A DNA stretch of 38,462 bases, taken from assembly GCA_022340185.1 (NCBI GenBank), contig JAJDOK010000133.1, forward strand, positions 1 to 38,462, written 5' to 3'. This stretch comes from Salaquimonas sp. GTDB taxonomy: Bacteria; Pseudomonadota; Alphaproteobacteria; Rhizobiales; Rhizobiaceae. Shown here piece after piece: positions 20,825-29,941 of the stretch (positions are counted from its first letter, which is position 1; each line of letters begins with the position of its first letter). The notes beneath the pieces are model-generated. The model was not told the DNA's origin. It saw nothing but the letters and a program-made list of their open reading frames with translations, and ran no database searches. The position numbers were made by a program, and so were the translations under genes.

Positions 20825-23062
20825 CTACAGGAAGCTCTGCGGATCGATGTCGATCTGCACGCGCACGCTGCCGCGCGGCTTTGGCCCTGCATTGAGCCAT
20901 TGCCGCAGCCAGCCCTGCAGATCGGCGCGGCGGCTGGCATGGACAAGCAGGCGGAAACGATGCCGTCCCCTGATCAGCGCCATCGGCGCCTCAGCCGGAC
21001 CCAGAACGCTGATCTCGCCGTGTGCCAATTCCTTGATCGACGCAGCGCGGCGCATCTCGCGCGCGTGCTTCTCCGATTCCTGCCTTGTCGCCGCCGAGAT
21101 GATGACACTGGCAAGCCTGCCGAAGGGCGGCAGCGCCGCCTGTCGCCGTGCCTCGATTTCGCGGGCATAGAACGATTCGCTGTCGCCGGAGGCGAGCGCG
21201 GCGATGACCGGGTGTTCGGGCTGGTAGCTTTGCAGATAGCCGGTCGAGGCTGCGCCGGTGCGCCCGGCCCTTCCCGTCACCTGCGCCAGTAGCTGGAAAG
21301 TGCGCTCCGCCGCGCGTGGATCACCGTTCGCCAGCCCGAGATCGGCGTCGATCACGCCGACGCAGGTCATCGACGGAAAATTGTGTCCCTTCGCCACCAA
21401 TTGCGTGCCGATCACGATGTCGACCTCGCCCTTGGCGATGGCTTCGAGTTCCAGCCGCAGCCGGCTCACCCCGCCCATCAGGTCGGATGACAGCACGATG
21501 GTCCGCGCCTCGGGGAAATGATGCAGCACCTCTTCCGCCAGACGTTCCACGCCCGGCCCGCAAGCGACCAGATGGTCGAGCGCGCCGCATTCGGGGCACG
21601 CTTCCGGCACCGGTTCGCTGTGACCGCAATGATGGCAGACGAGCTGGCGGCGGAAACGGTGTTCGACCAGCCACGCCGAACAGTCCGGACACTGGAAGCG
21701 ATGCCCGCATACCCGGCACAGCGTCAGCGGCGCATAGCCACGCCGGTTGAGAAACAGCAGCGACTGCTCGCCTTTCTCAAGCGTGTGCTTCATCGCCTCG
21801 ATCAGCACCAGCGAAATGAAGCCGCCTCCTGTTGGTCCATTTCTGGCCGGCCCGCTGCGGCGCATGTCGATGACCTTTATTTCCGGCAGTTCGGCTGCCG
21901 CAAAGCGCTCCGCCAGTTTGATATGCGCATATTTGCCGGCTTCTGCATTGACCCTGCTTTCGATCGACGGCGTCGCCGAGACGAGGACCGCCGGCACGCC
22001 GGTGAGACTGGCGCGCACCACCGCCATGTCGCGGGCATGGTAGAAGACGCGATCTTCCTGCTTGTAGGCCGGGTCGTGCTCTTCATCGATGACGATGAGG
22101 CCCAGTTCCTGGAAAGGCAGGAACAGCGCCGAGCGCGCGCCGGCGACGACCCTGACCTCGCCGGTCGTTACCTGCCGCCAGACCTGCTCGCGTTTCTTCG
22201 GGCTGACATCGGAATGCCATTCTGCCGGTTTCGAACCGAAGCGCTGTTCGAAGCGTTCCAGAAATGCCGCCGTCAGCGCGATTTCCGGCAGCAGGATCAG
22301 CACCTGCCTGCCTTTTTTCAGCGCCGCCGCCACTGCTTCGAAATAGACTTCCGTCTTGCCCGAACCGGTTACGCCTTCGAGCAGCGTTGCCGAGAAGCCA
22401 TCCGTCTCTACCGCTTTTCGCAATGCTTCCGCCCCCGCCGCCTGCCCCTCCGACAGCGCCGTGACGGCGTGGTCGGGATCGGGCGGCGCGACCACCGGCG
22501 GCGCCGGTATCTCGATGCGCCTAAGCACGCTTTGGTCGAGCAGGCCGTTGACGACGCCCGCGCTGACGCCCGCAGCATGCGCCAGGCCCGAACGCGTCCA
22601 TGCCAGTCCATCGCGCGCCAGTTCCAGCACGGCTTGCCGCGCCTTCGTCATGCGCTCCGGCTCCCGTCCGGAATAGACAATTCCTTCCATCGGCTCGAGC
22701 GGCATCAGTGCGCCGGGCGCACGCAACACCATCTTCAGCACCATGCCGGGCGGCGCCAGGCAGTAATTCGCCACCCAGTCGACGAAACGGCGCATGGTTT
22801 CATCAAGCGGCGGGCAATCGAACCTCCCCTCGATCTCCCTCAGCTTCGCCGGGTCGACATCGTCGGTCTCGCCGTCCCACATCGCCGCGATGACCTTGCG
22901 TGGACCGAGCGGCACGGCGACGATATCGCCCGCGACCAGCTTCATGCCTTCCGGTACGCCATAGCTGTAGGGCCGGTCGGCCGGTATGGGCAGCAGCACT
23001 GGAACAATGTTCTGGGACACGGGTTGTACTGACAGGTTTCGAGCGTGAATCGGAATCTTCAC
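20825..23062 (-). CDS. priA: Primosomal replication restart helicase PriA
   Basis: PriA recognises stalled forks and reloads the replisome. The 745-residue product has the N-terminal DNA-binding part (VPVLLPIPADRPYSYGVPEG at about 20-39), Walker A GVTGSGKT (230-237), Walker B DEEH (326-329), SATPS (362-366), eight zinc cysteines (about 449, 452, 458, 461, 476, 479, 489, 492) and the helicase end GTQLVAKGHNFPSMTCVGVIDAD and QVTGRAGR. All expected parts are intact. The start is uncertain: GTG 23062 is used, but GTG 23020 (SQNIVPVLLP) would also give the full family N terminus, and neither has a good ribosome-binding site. It diverges from the aldolase gene. Confidence 0.96.
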   Translation of the reverse strand: MKIPIHARNLSVQPVSQNIVPVLLPIPADRPYSYGVPEGMKLVAGDIVAVPLGPRKVIAAMWDGETDDVDPAKLREIEGRFDCPPLDETMRRFVDWVANYCLAPPGMVLKMVLRAPGALMPLEPMEGIVYSGREPERMTKARQAVLELARDGLAWTRSGLAHAAGVSAGVVNGLLDQSVLRRIEIPAPPVVAPPDPDHAVTALSEGQAAGAEALRKAVETDGFSATLLEGVTGSGKTEVYFEAVAAALKKGRQVLILLPEIALTAAFLERFEQRFGSKPAEWHSDVSPKKREQVWRQVTTGEVRVVAGARSALFLPFQELGLIVIDEEHDPAYKQEDRVFYHARDMAVVRASLTGVPAVLVSATPSIESRVNAEAGKYAHIKLAERFAAAELPEIKVIDMRRSGPARNGPTGGGFISLVLIEAMKHTLEKGEQSLLFLNRRGYAPLTLCRVCGHRFQCPDCSAWLVEHRFRRQLVCHHCGHSEPVPEACPECGALDHLVACGPGVERLAEEVLHHFPEARTIVLSSDLMGGVSRLRLELEAIAKGEVDIVIGTQLVAKGHNFPSMTCVGVIDADLGLANGDPRAAERTFQLLAQVTGRAGRTGAASTGYLQSYQPEHPVIAALASGDSESFYAREIEARRQAALPPFGRLASVIISAATRQESEKHAREMRRAASIKELAHGEISVLGPAEAPMALIRGRHRFRLLVHASRRADLQGWLRQWLNAGPKPRGSVRVQIDIDPQSFL

Positions 23063-23093
23063 GCCAAAGGGTAATGACCTGACGGCGCATTTG

Positions 23094-23099
23094 CTATAT
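23094..23099 (+). promoter_or_regulatory. Candidate -10 element for the aldolase gene
   Basis: CTATAT at 23094-23099 matches the alphaproteobacterial -10 preference and lies 81 bases before the ATG of the aldolase gene in the divergent priA gap. The -35 match is poor (AATGAC at 23073-23078, 15-base spacing). Confidence 0.3.
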
Positions 23100-23179
23100 G
23101 GCCTTCGCCTCGAAACAACAGGCCGCTTCGCCCGCCCGCGGCGCGACGGCCTTTACCGGATTGAAGTGGAGGGCACGCA

Positions 23180-23836
23180 ATGAAGTTCTTTGTCGACACG
23201 GCCGAGACGAGGGAAATCCGTGAACTTGCCGAACTCGGCCTGCTCGACGGCGTGACGACCAACCCGTCACTGATCATGAAGGCCGGCCGCGATATCTTCG
23301 AGGTGACGAAGGAAATCTGCGATCTCGTCGATGGCCCGGTTTCCGCCGAAGTGACCGCAACCGATTTCGACGGCATGATGAAGGAAGCCGCCATTCTGGC
23401 GAAGATCGCTTCCAACATCTGCATCAAGGTGCCGCTGACGCCGGACGGGCTGAAGGCCTGCAAGGCACTGACCGATGGCGGCCAGATGGTCAATGTAACG
23501 CTGTGCTTTTCCGCCAACCAGGCGTTGCTCGCGGCCAAGGCAGGCGCCAGCTTCATCTCGCCCTTCGTCGGCCGCCTCGACGACATCAGCAATGACGGCA
23601 TGGAACTGATTTCGGAAATCCGCACCATCTACGACAATTACGGCTTCGAGACCGAGATCCTTGTCGCCTCGGTGCGCGGCGTCAACCATGTCAAGCAGGC
23701 AGCGCTGATCGGCGCCGATGTCGCGACCGTCCCGCCCGCCGTATTGTGGGCGCTGTTCAAGCATCCGCTGACCGACAAGGGGCTGGAAGCCTTCCTCGCC
23801 GACTGGGCCAAGACCGGCCAGAAGATCGGGGCGTAA
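23180..23836 (+). CDS. fsa: Fructose-6-phosphate aldolase / small transaldolase
   Basis: The 218-residue product belongs to the short transaldolase family (TalC/FSA), TIM barrels that make or break a dihydroxyacetone bond through a Schiff base. [18 protein letters not shown] (about 23-31) and the reactive lysine in ICIKVPLT (Lys near 83) are visible, with [26 protein letters not shown] downstream. Whether it works as a transaldolase in the pentose phosphate pathway or as a true F6P aldolase cannot be told from sequence, so the symbol is provisional. GGAGGG at about 23168 gives a strong ribosome-binding site. It diverges from priA. Confidence 0.93.
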   Translation: MKFFVDTAETREIRELAELGLLDGVTTNPSLIMKAGRDIFEVTKEICDLVDGPVSAEVTATDFDGMMKEAAILAKIASNICIKVPLTPDGLKACKALTDGGQMVNVTLCFSANQALLAAKAGASFISPFVGRLDDISNDGMELISEIRTIYDNYGFETEILVASVRGVNHVKQAALIGADVATVPPAVLWALFKHPLTDKGLEAFLADWAKTGQKIGA

Positions 23837-23908
23837 ATCGGATCGTAGATCGGCTGATCCTTGAGATCGGCTAACCCGATGCTAACGATGTGCGGCTAGT
23901 CTGCGCAC

Positions 23909-24886
23909 ATGGTTGCCTCCGCCGACATCCTGATCAACTGTGCCGACGATCTCGCGATCGAGCGCAAGCAATGGCTCGCCCATCTCGCGCTCGAACGCCG
24001 TGTCGCGGAAAAGACGGTCGAGGCCTATGAGCGCGACCTCAGGCAGTTTCTGACCTTTCTGACAATCCATATCGGCCATCCGCCGCGCGTGCGTGACATT
24101 GCCGACCTGCGGCCCGCCGACATGCGCGGCTTCCTTGCCGAGCGCCGCCGCGCTGGCGCCGGTGCCCGCACGCTGGGCCGTGGGCTCGCCGGCATCAAAT
24201 CCTTCGTCCGCTTCCTCGAGAAGAAGGGTCTTGCCCATTCGGGCGGCCTTGCAGCCACGCGCGCGCCACGCCAGCCCAAAACCCTGCCCAAGCCGGTTGC
24301 CGCGAAGGAAGCGATACGGCTTGCTTCGGCGTCCGGTCAATTGGCCGACGAGCCCTGGATCGCCGCGCGCGATGCCGCGATCTTCTCGCTGCTCTATGGC
24401 TGCGGTCTGCGTATCGGCGAGGCGCTCGCTTTGACGCCGAAAGCTGTCGAACATGGCGGGGTGCAGACGCTGCGCGTTAACGGCAAGGGCAACAAGACGC
24501 GGCTTGTGCCGGTGCTTGCCGCCGTCGGCGAGGCGGTCACCGACTATATCCGGCTTTGCCCCTTCCATCTCGAAGACGACGCGCAGCTGTTTCGCGGCGC
24601 CAGGGGTGGTCCGGTCCAGCCCGCGATTATCCAGCGCACCATGGCGCGCCTGCGCGGTGCGCTCGGTCTGCCCGAAACCGCCACGCCGCATGCGCTGCGT
24701 CATTCCTTCGCCACCCATCTGCTCGCCGGAGGCGGCGATCTCAGAACCATCCAGGAACTGCTCGGCCATGCCAGCCTTTCGACGACGCAGATCTATACCG
24801 CCGTCGACACCTCCAGACTGCTGGAAAGCTACCGCCAGGCCCACCCCCGAGCCGGCGTGAAGCCCGCAGGCCGCGACAGCCGCTGA
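23909..24886 (+). CDS. xerC: Tyrosine recombinase XerC
   Basis: XerC with XerD resolves chromosome dimers at dif during division. The 325-residue product has the SAM-like N-terminal domain (about 15-120) and the full catalytic set: Arg near 168 (GCGLRIGEAL), Lys near 193 (NGKGNKTR), His 261 and Arg 264 (HALRHSFATH), His 287 (LLGHAS) and Tyr 296 (TTQIYT). Position next to priA and the absence of integrase neighbours favour the housekeeping recombinase over a phage integrase. The preceding 72-base gap holds an 11-base near direct repeat, GCTAACCCGAT and GCTAACGAT (23874-23890). No dif-like site was recognised here. Confidence 0.93.
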   Translation: MVASADILINCADDLAIERKQWLAHLALERRVAEKTVEAYERDLRQFLTFLTIHIGHPPRVRDIADLRPADMRGFLAERRRAGAGARTLGRGLAGIKSFVRFLEKKGLAHSGGLAATRAPRQPKTLPKPVAAKEAIRLASASGQLADEPWIAARDAAIFSLLYGCGLRIGEALALTPKAVEHGGVQTLRVNGKGNKTRLVPVLAAVGEAVTDYIRLCPFHLEDDAQLFRGARGGPVQPAIIQRTMARLRGALGLPETATPHALRHSFATHLLAGGGDLRTIQELLGHASLSTTQIYTAVDTSRLLESYRQAHPRAGVKPAGRDSR

Positions 24887-24956
24887 CCACGAATTGCAGC
24901 GCATTTTCTGCTGCGTCTTAACCGCATGTCCAGCATTTTGGTTGACAATTTCGAGC

Positions 24957-26138
24957 ATGGACACCGCTCCGGAACATTTCGCCGACACCGTGGAAATGCC
25001 CGCGGACGCCGCCACGCAAGAGAAAGTACGCAGCCACAAACTGGCCGGCTTGCTCGACCGGCTGGCCGACCGCGTGCTCATCATGGCGTGTATCGGTCAT
25101 GCGCTGGCCTTTGTCCTGTTCATCCTTTCGCTGGTCTGGGCTGCTTCCGCGCTGGCGCAGGAGGTGCCAAGCCAGGAGGATCTCGAAAAGCGGATCATGA
25201 ACTGTTCGGGTGAAAACCTGGTCGACAAGCTTCGCCGCGATGATCCCGACCGGCTGCGCGAGGCCGAAGCCGAAGCCGCAAAGGTCGAAAACGGCGACGC
25301 GATTTTCTGGGAGATCGACAAGAAAGGCGCCGCGCCTTCCTACCTGCTCGGCACCATGCATTCGACCGACCCGCGCGTCACCAAGATGCCCGACGGCGCG
25401 GCGGACAAATTCGAGATGGCTTCGACCGTGATCATCGAGAGCGTCGAGGCGCTCGATCGCGACAAGACGATGGCCGCCATGCTGAAGCTGAAGGATCTGA
25501 CGCTGCTGCTCGACGGCACCACGCTCGATGCCTATGTACCCGCCGCCTCGGTCGAGCGGCTGAAATCCGCCGTCGAGACACGCGCCATGCCGTGGAAGAT
25601 CGCCCAGCACATGCAGCCCTGGCTGATCGCAGCGGCCATTGCCATTCCCGTCTGCGAGGTCAAGGCGAAGAATGAAGGTGCGGTGGTGCTCGATACGCTG
25701 ATCGGCAGGAAGGCGCAGCAAGAGGGCAAGCAATTGATCGGCCTCGAAACGGTCGAGGAGCAGTTCAAGGCGGTCGCTTCCGTGCCGCGGGAGTTCCACG
25801 TCAACGCGCTGAAGGAGACGCTGGAACTGGGTCCGCTCGCCGATTCGGTGATGGAAACCACCAAGGAACTCTACCTTCAGGGCAATACCGGCCTGCTGTT
25901 GCCGCTGATCCGCGCCTACGCGCCCGAGACCTATTCCGGCAAGGGCTATGCCGAATTCCAGGAATTGCTGATCGCCAACCGCAATCGCCTGATGGCAGAC
26001 CGCGCCGCGCAATATCTGGAAAAGGGCAATGCCTTCATGGCGGTCGGCGCGCTGCACCTGCCCGGCGAGAACGGGCTTGTCGCCCTGTTGCGCGAACATG
26101 GCTTCACGGTCGAACCGGTCCGTGCAAGCCTCGACTAA
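24957..26138 (+). CDS. TraB/GumN-family protein with membrane anchor
   Basis: The TraB/GumN family includes TIKI-type metal-dependent peptidases; bacterial members are mostly uncharacterised. The 393-residue product has a charged N terminus (1-40), a hydrophobic segment (about 42-67, ending ASALAQ like a signal cleavage site), the first motif YLLGTMHSTDPR (GxxH at 132-135) and the second, VGALHLPGENGL (GxxH at about 364-367), with NRNRLMADR between. Both motifs are intact, so activity is plausible. The ATG at 24957 is used; an ATG at 25083 would begin right at the signal segment and give an ordinary exported form. The mature part should lie in the periplasm. Confidence 0.85.
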   Translation: MDTAPEHFADTVEMPADAATQEKVRSHKLAGLLDRLADRVLIMACIGHALAFVLFILSLVWAASALAQEVPSQEDLEKRIMNCSGENLVDKLRRDDPDRLREAEAEAAKVENGDAIFWEIDKKGAAPSYLLGTMHSTDPRVTKMPDGAADKFEMASTVIIESVEALDRDKTMAAMLKLKDLTLLLDGTTLDAYVPAASVERLKSAVETRAMPWKIAQHMQPWLIAAAIAIPVCEVKAKNEGAVVLDTLIGRKAQQEGKQLIGLETVEEQFKAVASVPREFHVNALKETLELGPLADSVMETTKELYLQGNTGLLLPLIRAYAPETYSGKGYAEFQELLIANRNRLMADRAAQYLEKGNAFMAVGALHLPGENGLVALLREHGFTVEPVRASLD

Positions 26139-26139
26139 A

Positions 26140-26183
26140 GCAAATCCAGGAAAAGTGGATACCGGTTTTCCGGCCGGATTTGC
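26140..26183. repeat. Rhizobial-type palindromic intergenic repeat
   Basis: Outer arms GCAAATCC (26140-26147) and GGATTTGC (26176-26183) and inner arms GGAAAA (26149-26154) and TTTTCC (26166-26171) form a two-stage hairpin around GTGGATACCGG. The AAAGTGG...ACCGGTTTTC core is of the kind I remember as very common between genes in rhizobial genomes. It lies right after the TraB/GumN gene and may also help end or protect its transcript. Confidence 0.7.
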
Positions 26184-26296
26184 GCAAACCAAAGAATCCA
26201 CGCTCGCAAAACCGTGACCGGCAGCGCACTGGACGGCCCGCCGTGCCGTGCTATGCTTCAGGTTCTGGAAGCCCTTTTTACAGGAAAGGACATGCC

Positions 26297-26503
26297 ATGA
26301 AGAAAGTGCTTGTTGCACTGGCCGCGACCGGCTTCATCGCCGGCGTCGCTGGCTCGGCAATCGCCTGCCCCTACCACAGCGCGGAAGTCGAGAAGAAACT
26401 GACACTTGCCCAGTCCGAAAAGCCCGTCGTTGAAGACGGTTCGGCGATGTCGACCCATGACCCCGACTCGCTGAAGCTCGAGGACGAGGTCAAGACCGAG
26501 TAG
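26297..26503 (+). CDS. Small exported protein, 68 residues
   Basis: MKKVLVALAATGFIAGVAGSAIA forms a clear signal peptide, and the mature part would begin at or near CPYHSAEVEKKL, leaving about 45 acidic residues. The start is well supported by AGGAAAGG at 26282-26289, and the gene has its own terminator. The cysteine directly after the cleavage site could make it a lipoprotein, although the -3 position is alanine rather than leucine; alternatively the Cys-Pro-Tyr-His cluster might bind metal. I do not recognise the family. Confidence 0.75.
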   Translation: MKKVLVALAATGFIAGVAGSAIACPYHSAEVEKKLTLAQSEKPVVEDGSAMSTHDPDSLKLEDEVKTE

Positions 26504-26535
26504 TTACCGGGTAACCTCCTTCAGTCTGATTGCCG

Positions 26536-26569
26536 GAAAGGCGCGGGTCTCCCGCGCCTTTCTGGTTTT
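26536..26569 (+). terminator. Rho-independent terminator after the small exported protein
   Basis: A perfect 12-bp stem (GAAAGGCGCGGG 26536-26547 with CCCGCGCCTTTC 26551-26562) closes a TCT loop and is followed by TGGTTTT. It stands between two convergent genes and ends 9 bases before the end of lpdA. The minus-strand side lacks a T-tract. Confidence 0.82.
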
Positions 26570-26577
26570 CATGCCTG

Positions 26578-27984
26578 TCAGATATGGATCGGTTTGAAGA
26601 AGGTGGCGAGCGCCGCCTCCTTGACTGCTTCCGACATGGTCGGATGGGCATGGCAGACGCGGCCCAGATCCTCCGACGAGCCGCCGAACTCCATCAGCAC
26701 GGCGCATTCATGGATCATCTCGCCGGCGCCGAAGCCGACGATATGCGCGCCAAGCACCCGGTCGGTCGCCTTGTCGGCCAGGATCTTGACGAAGCCGTCG
26801 GTCTGGTTCATCGCCCGCGCCCGGCCATTGGCCGAAAACGGAAATTTTCCCGCGGCGTAATCGATGCCCGCCGCCTTCAGTTCTTCTTCGGTCTTGCCGA
26901 CGGAAGCGATCTCGGGCTGGGTATAGACGACGCCCGGAATGACGTCGTAGTTCACATGGCCCGCCTGGCCGGCTATCGTCTCGGCCACGGCCACGCCCTC
27001 GTCCTCGGCCTTGTGCGCCAGCATCGGCCCGTCGATGACATCGCCGATGGCGTAGATGCCGGCGACATTGGTGCGCCAGTGCGCGTCGGTCTTGACCTTG
27101 CCGCGTTCGGTCTCGATGCCGGCTGCCTCCAGCCCCAGCCCGTCCGCATAGGGCCGCCTGCCGGTCGAGATCAGCACCACATCGGCTTCGAGTACAGTAG
27201 CATCGCCGCCCTTTACGGGTTCGAAGGTGACTTTCGCGCCCCTGGAGGTTTTTTCCACGCCCGTCACCTTGGCCGACAAATGGAAGGTCATGCCCTGCTT
27301 CTGCATCAGCCGCTGGGCCTGCTTCGACACTTCGCCGTCCATCGGCCCCAGGATCTTGTCGAGATACTCGACCACCGTCACTTTCGATCCGAGCCGGTTC
27401 CATACCGAACCCAGTTCCAGCCCGATCACGCCGCCGCCCACGACGATCATGGTCTCGGGAACCTTGTCGAGCGCAAGCGCACCTGTCGACGACACGATCG
27501 CCTTCTCGTCGATCGCCACATCGAGACCCGGAATGCCGGCGATATCCGAACCCGTTGCAACGACGATGTTCTTCGTTTCGAGAACGCTTTCGCCGCCTTC
27601 GCCTGTCACCTTCACCTTACCGGCCGCCTCGATCGTGCCGGATCCCCGGTGCACGTCGATCTTGTTCTTCTTCATCAGGAAGTTGAGGCCGTCGGTGTTG
27701 GCTTTCACCACGGCGGTCTTGTGGTCCATCATCGCTTTGAGATCGAGCTTCGGCGCGCCGACCTTGACGCCCAGCTTCTCAAGGCCATGCCCTGCCTCGA
27801 CGAACATCTCGGAAGCGTGCAGCAGCGCCTTCGACGGAATGCATCCGACATTGACGCAGGTTCCGCCAAGCGTGTCGCGCTTCTCGACGATTGCCGTCTT
27901 CAGGCCGAGCTGCGCCGCCTTTATGGCGCAGACATAGCCGCCGGGACCGCCACCGATAACGACGACATCATAGGATTCGGACAT
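26578..27984 (-). CDS. lpdA: Dihydrolipoyl dehydrogenase (E3)
   Basis: E3 re-oxidises the lipoyl groups of 2-oxoacid dehydrogenases and passes electrons to NAD. The 468-residue product has the FAD motif [15 protein letters not shown] (7-21), the redox pair in GGTCVNVGC (Cys 43 and 48), the NAD motif [10 protein letters not shown], and the catalytic His-Glu pair in HPTMSE (about 447 and 452). The ATG at 27984 has AGAGGT 8 bases upstream; an in-frame start at 28017 adds 11 unconserved residues. As the last gene of the TCA block it should serve the SucA-SucB complex, although three other genes separate it from sucB. Confidence 0.97.
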   Translation of the reverse strand: MSESYDVVVIGGGPGGYVCAIKAAQLGLKTAIVEKRDTLGGTCVNVGCIPSKALLHASEMFVEAGHGLEKLGVKVGAPKLDLKAMMDHKTAVVKANTDGLNFLMKKNKIDVHRGSGTIEAAGKVKVTGEGGESVLETKNIVVATGSDIAGIPGLDVAIDEKAIVSSTGALALDKVPETMIVVGGGVIGLELGSVWNRLGSKVTVVEYLDKILGPMDGEVSKQAQRLMQKQGMTFHLSAKVTGVEKTSRGAKVTFEPVKGGDATVLEADVVLISTGRRPYADGLGLEAAGIETERGKVKTDAHWRTNVAGIYAIGDVIDGPMLAHKAEDEGVAVAETIAGQAGHVNYDVIPGVVYTQPEIASVGKTEEELKAAGIDYAAGKFPFSANGRARAMNQTDGFVKILADKATDRVLGAHIVGFGAGEMIHECAVLMEFGGSSEDLGRVCHAHPTMSEAVKEAALATFFKPIHI

Positions 27985-28062
27985 GGAAATTACCTCTTTG
28001 TGTGTCGGTCGCCGCACCTTACGTCGGCAGGCACCAGATGAATATGACGATGCCGGCTGTTC

Positions 28063-28815
28063 CTACCTCCCGCCACTCACATCCAGGAAGGCACCGGTTA
28101 CATAGGATGATTGCTCCGACAGCAGCCAGACAATGGTCTGCGCGACTTCCTCCGCCTTGCCTTCCCGCTTCATCGGGATCATCGGGCGGACTCGTTCGAT
28201 CCGGTCGGGCTGGCCGCCGGAAGCATGGATTTCGGTGTCGATGATGCCGGGCCTGACAGCGTTGACGCGAATGCCCTCTTCCGCCACTTCGCGGGCGAGC
28301 CCCAGCGTGAACGTATCGATTGCCCCTTTCGAGGCGGCATAGTCGACATATTCGCCGGCCGAACCCAGTCTGGAGGCGACCGACGACACATTGACGATCG
28401 ACCCGCCCTCGCCGCCATGCCTTCTGGACATGCGCTGCACCGCCTCTTGCGCGCACAGGAACGATGCGATCACATTGACGCGCATCATCCGTTCCAGCCG
28501 CTCGGCCGACATCTCGTCCACGCGTTGTTTTTCGCCAACGATACCGGCATTGTTGACCAGCCCTCTCAGCGTTCCGAGCCTGTCTGCCTCGCCAAACAGT
28601 CGCTTGATATCGTCGGACTCGGCCACGTCACCCTTGACCGCGATGGCTTCGCCGCCCTCATCACGGACCTGCTCGACCACCGATTGCGCCGCCTTTTCGT
28701 TGGCGCGGTAATTGACCGCCACCGACCAGCCATCCTTCGCCGCGGCGAACGCCGTCGCTGCCCCGATACCGCGGCTGCCGCCCGTGATGACCAGAACGCC
28801 CCTTTGCGAAGCCAC
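28063..28815 (-). CDS. SDR family oxidoreductase
   Basis: A classical short-chain dehydrogenase/reductase of 250 residues: cofactor motif TGGSRGIG (about 11-18), NNAG (about 88-91), catalytic Ser in VNVSSVAS, and YxxxK as YAASK (about 159-163), ending with a dimer-type YVTGAFLDVSGG. The N-terminal NYRANEKAA after strand 2 fits NADP use. Substrate unknown. The start is a GTG at 28815, 7 bases after the MAPEG stop, so the pair is probably co-translated. It lies between that gene and lpdA. Confidence 0.93.
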   Translation of the reverse strand: MASQRGVLVITGGSRGIGAATAFAAAKDGWSVAVNYRANEKAAQSVVEQVRDEGGEAIAVKGDVAESDDIKRLFGEADRLGTLRGLVNNAGIVGEKQRVDEMSAERLERMMRVNVIASFLCAQEAVQRMSRRHGGEGGSIVNVSSVASRLGSAGEYVDYAASKGAIDTFTLGLAREVAEEGIRVNAVRPGIIDTEIHASGGQPDRIERVRPMIPMKREGKAEEVAQTIVWLLSEQSSYVTGAFLDVSGGR

Positions 28816-28822
28816 GACCCGC

Positions 28823-29221
28823 TCAGAACGCCAGCTTGACGACTTCCCAGAAGATCATCAGCAAGCCCACAAGCGAAACCGCCCAGATGAGCGTACGCAC
28901 AAAGGGAATGCCGGAGATATAAGCCGGGAAATAGAGCACCCTGCCCCAGAAATAGAGCTGCGCGCCGAGCGCGGTCGTCTCGTTTGCATTGCCGGTGTAG
29001 AGCACGATCAGCACCAGCGCGGCGAAGGCCGGCATGGTTTCGAGCAGGTTGAAATAGGACCGCTCGATACGTCCGGCGACCCCCGTCGGATTCTTCCAGT
29101 CATCGCGCGCGCTGACCGCGTAGCCAAGACCGTGCTGGATGACCTCCGCCACGACCTGCGCGACGAGTTGGACGAAAAACAGCCCCACGGTGAAAAGCAG
29201 CATTTTCAGTTCGATCGACAT
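28823..29221 (-). CDS. MAPEG family membrane protein
   Basis: The 132-residue product has four predicted membrane helices and the MAPEG pattern: ERSYFNLLETMPAFAALVLIVLYTG (about 53-77, with the conserved NLxE-type core) and GAQLYFWGRVLYFPAYISGIPFVRTLIW (about 86-113). Eukaryotic relatives are glutathione-dependent membrane enzymes; bacterial members are mostly uncharacterised. GAGAAGG lies just upstream of the ATG. It precedes the SDR gene by 7 bases, so a shared job in handling a lipophilic or electrophilic compound is possible but unproven. Confidence 0.9.
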   Translation of the reverse strand: MSIELKMLLFTVGLFFVQLVAQVVAEVIQHGLGYAVSARDDWKNPTGVAGRIERSYFNLLETMPAFAALVLIVLYTGNANETTALGAQLYFWGRVLYFPAYISGIPFVRTLIWAVSLVGLLMIFWEVVKLAF

Positions 29222-29312
29222 TGTCCTTCTCCCGATCTATCAGGCCGGATGGGGCCATTTCACCGACTCAATACCAGTCTCACTCTGCCTTCAACCCTTG
29301 CCTGTGCATGGC

Positions 29313-29930
29313 TCATGCATTCGAAACGGCAAGGCGTAGTCCGAGCGCACCGAACGCCGCCGCGCTGGCGCCGCGTATCCAGTTCATCGCCCGCCTGCTT
29401 TCCAGCACCCGGCGCCTGACTTGCGCGGCAAGCACGCCATAGACGACGAACACGGCGAAAGTCATCGCCATGAACACAGCGCTCAGTTCCAGCATTCGCG
29501 CTGTCGCACTTTCTCCTCCTGCAGGCACGAATTGCGGCAGGAAGGCGAGAAAGAAGATCGACAATTTCGGATTGAGCAAATTGAGCAGGATGCCGGTCCT
29601 GATGAGCGCCAGCGGCGGACGCCGATCGGCGATCGTGTCGAAGCGTACAGGCCCGCGATCCTTCAGCGTCTGCCATGCCAGATAGAGCAGATAGGCAGCG
29701 CCGGCATATTTGAGTCCCGAAAACAGCACCGCGCTGGTGTGCAGCAGGGCGGCTAGCCCCAGCACGGAGGCCGCCAGATGCGGCACGATGCCGAGTGTGC
29801 AGCCGAATGCGGCAGCGATGCTGGCGGTTCGCCCCTGCCCGAGTCCGACGGCGACCGTGTAGAGCACGCCGGTTCCCGGTATCAGTACCACGATCAGCGC
29901 GGTGATCAGATATTCCGTAGAAATCGCCAT
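29313..29930 (-). CDS. LysE/RhtB family exporter
   Basis: A 205-residue inner-membrane protein with about six helices, of the LysE/RhtB amino-acid efflux family. The N-terminal VVLIPGTGVLYTVAVGLGQGRTASIAAAFG (about 14-43, an altered form of the usual PGP motif) and the central NLLNPKLSIFFLAFLPQFV (about 117-135) are characteristic. The exported compound cannot be told. It starts 11 bases after the sucB stop, so it is probably on the TCA transcript, and a 91-base gap separates it from the MAPEG gene. Confidence 0.92.
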   Translation of the reverse strand: MAISTEYLITALIVVLIPGTGVLYTVAVGLGQGRTASIAAAFGCTLGIVPHLAASVLGLAALLHTSAVLFSGLKYAGAAYLLYLAWQTLKDRGPVRFDTIADRRPPLALIRTGILLNLLNPKLSIFFLAFLPQFVPAGGESATARMLELSAVFMAMTFAVFVVYGVLAAQVRRRVLESRRAMNWIRGASAAAFGALGLRLAVSNA

Positions 29931-29941
29931 GGCTGCTTGTC

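Noticed and set aside
21518..23032. A 504-codon plus-strand frame opposite priA
   Set aside because: Antisense shadow of priA, which has every expected motif on the other strand.
23909..24886. Phage or island integrase
   Set aside because: The recombinase sits among housekeeping genes with no tRNA, attachment repeats or phage genes, and its motifs fit XerC.
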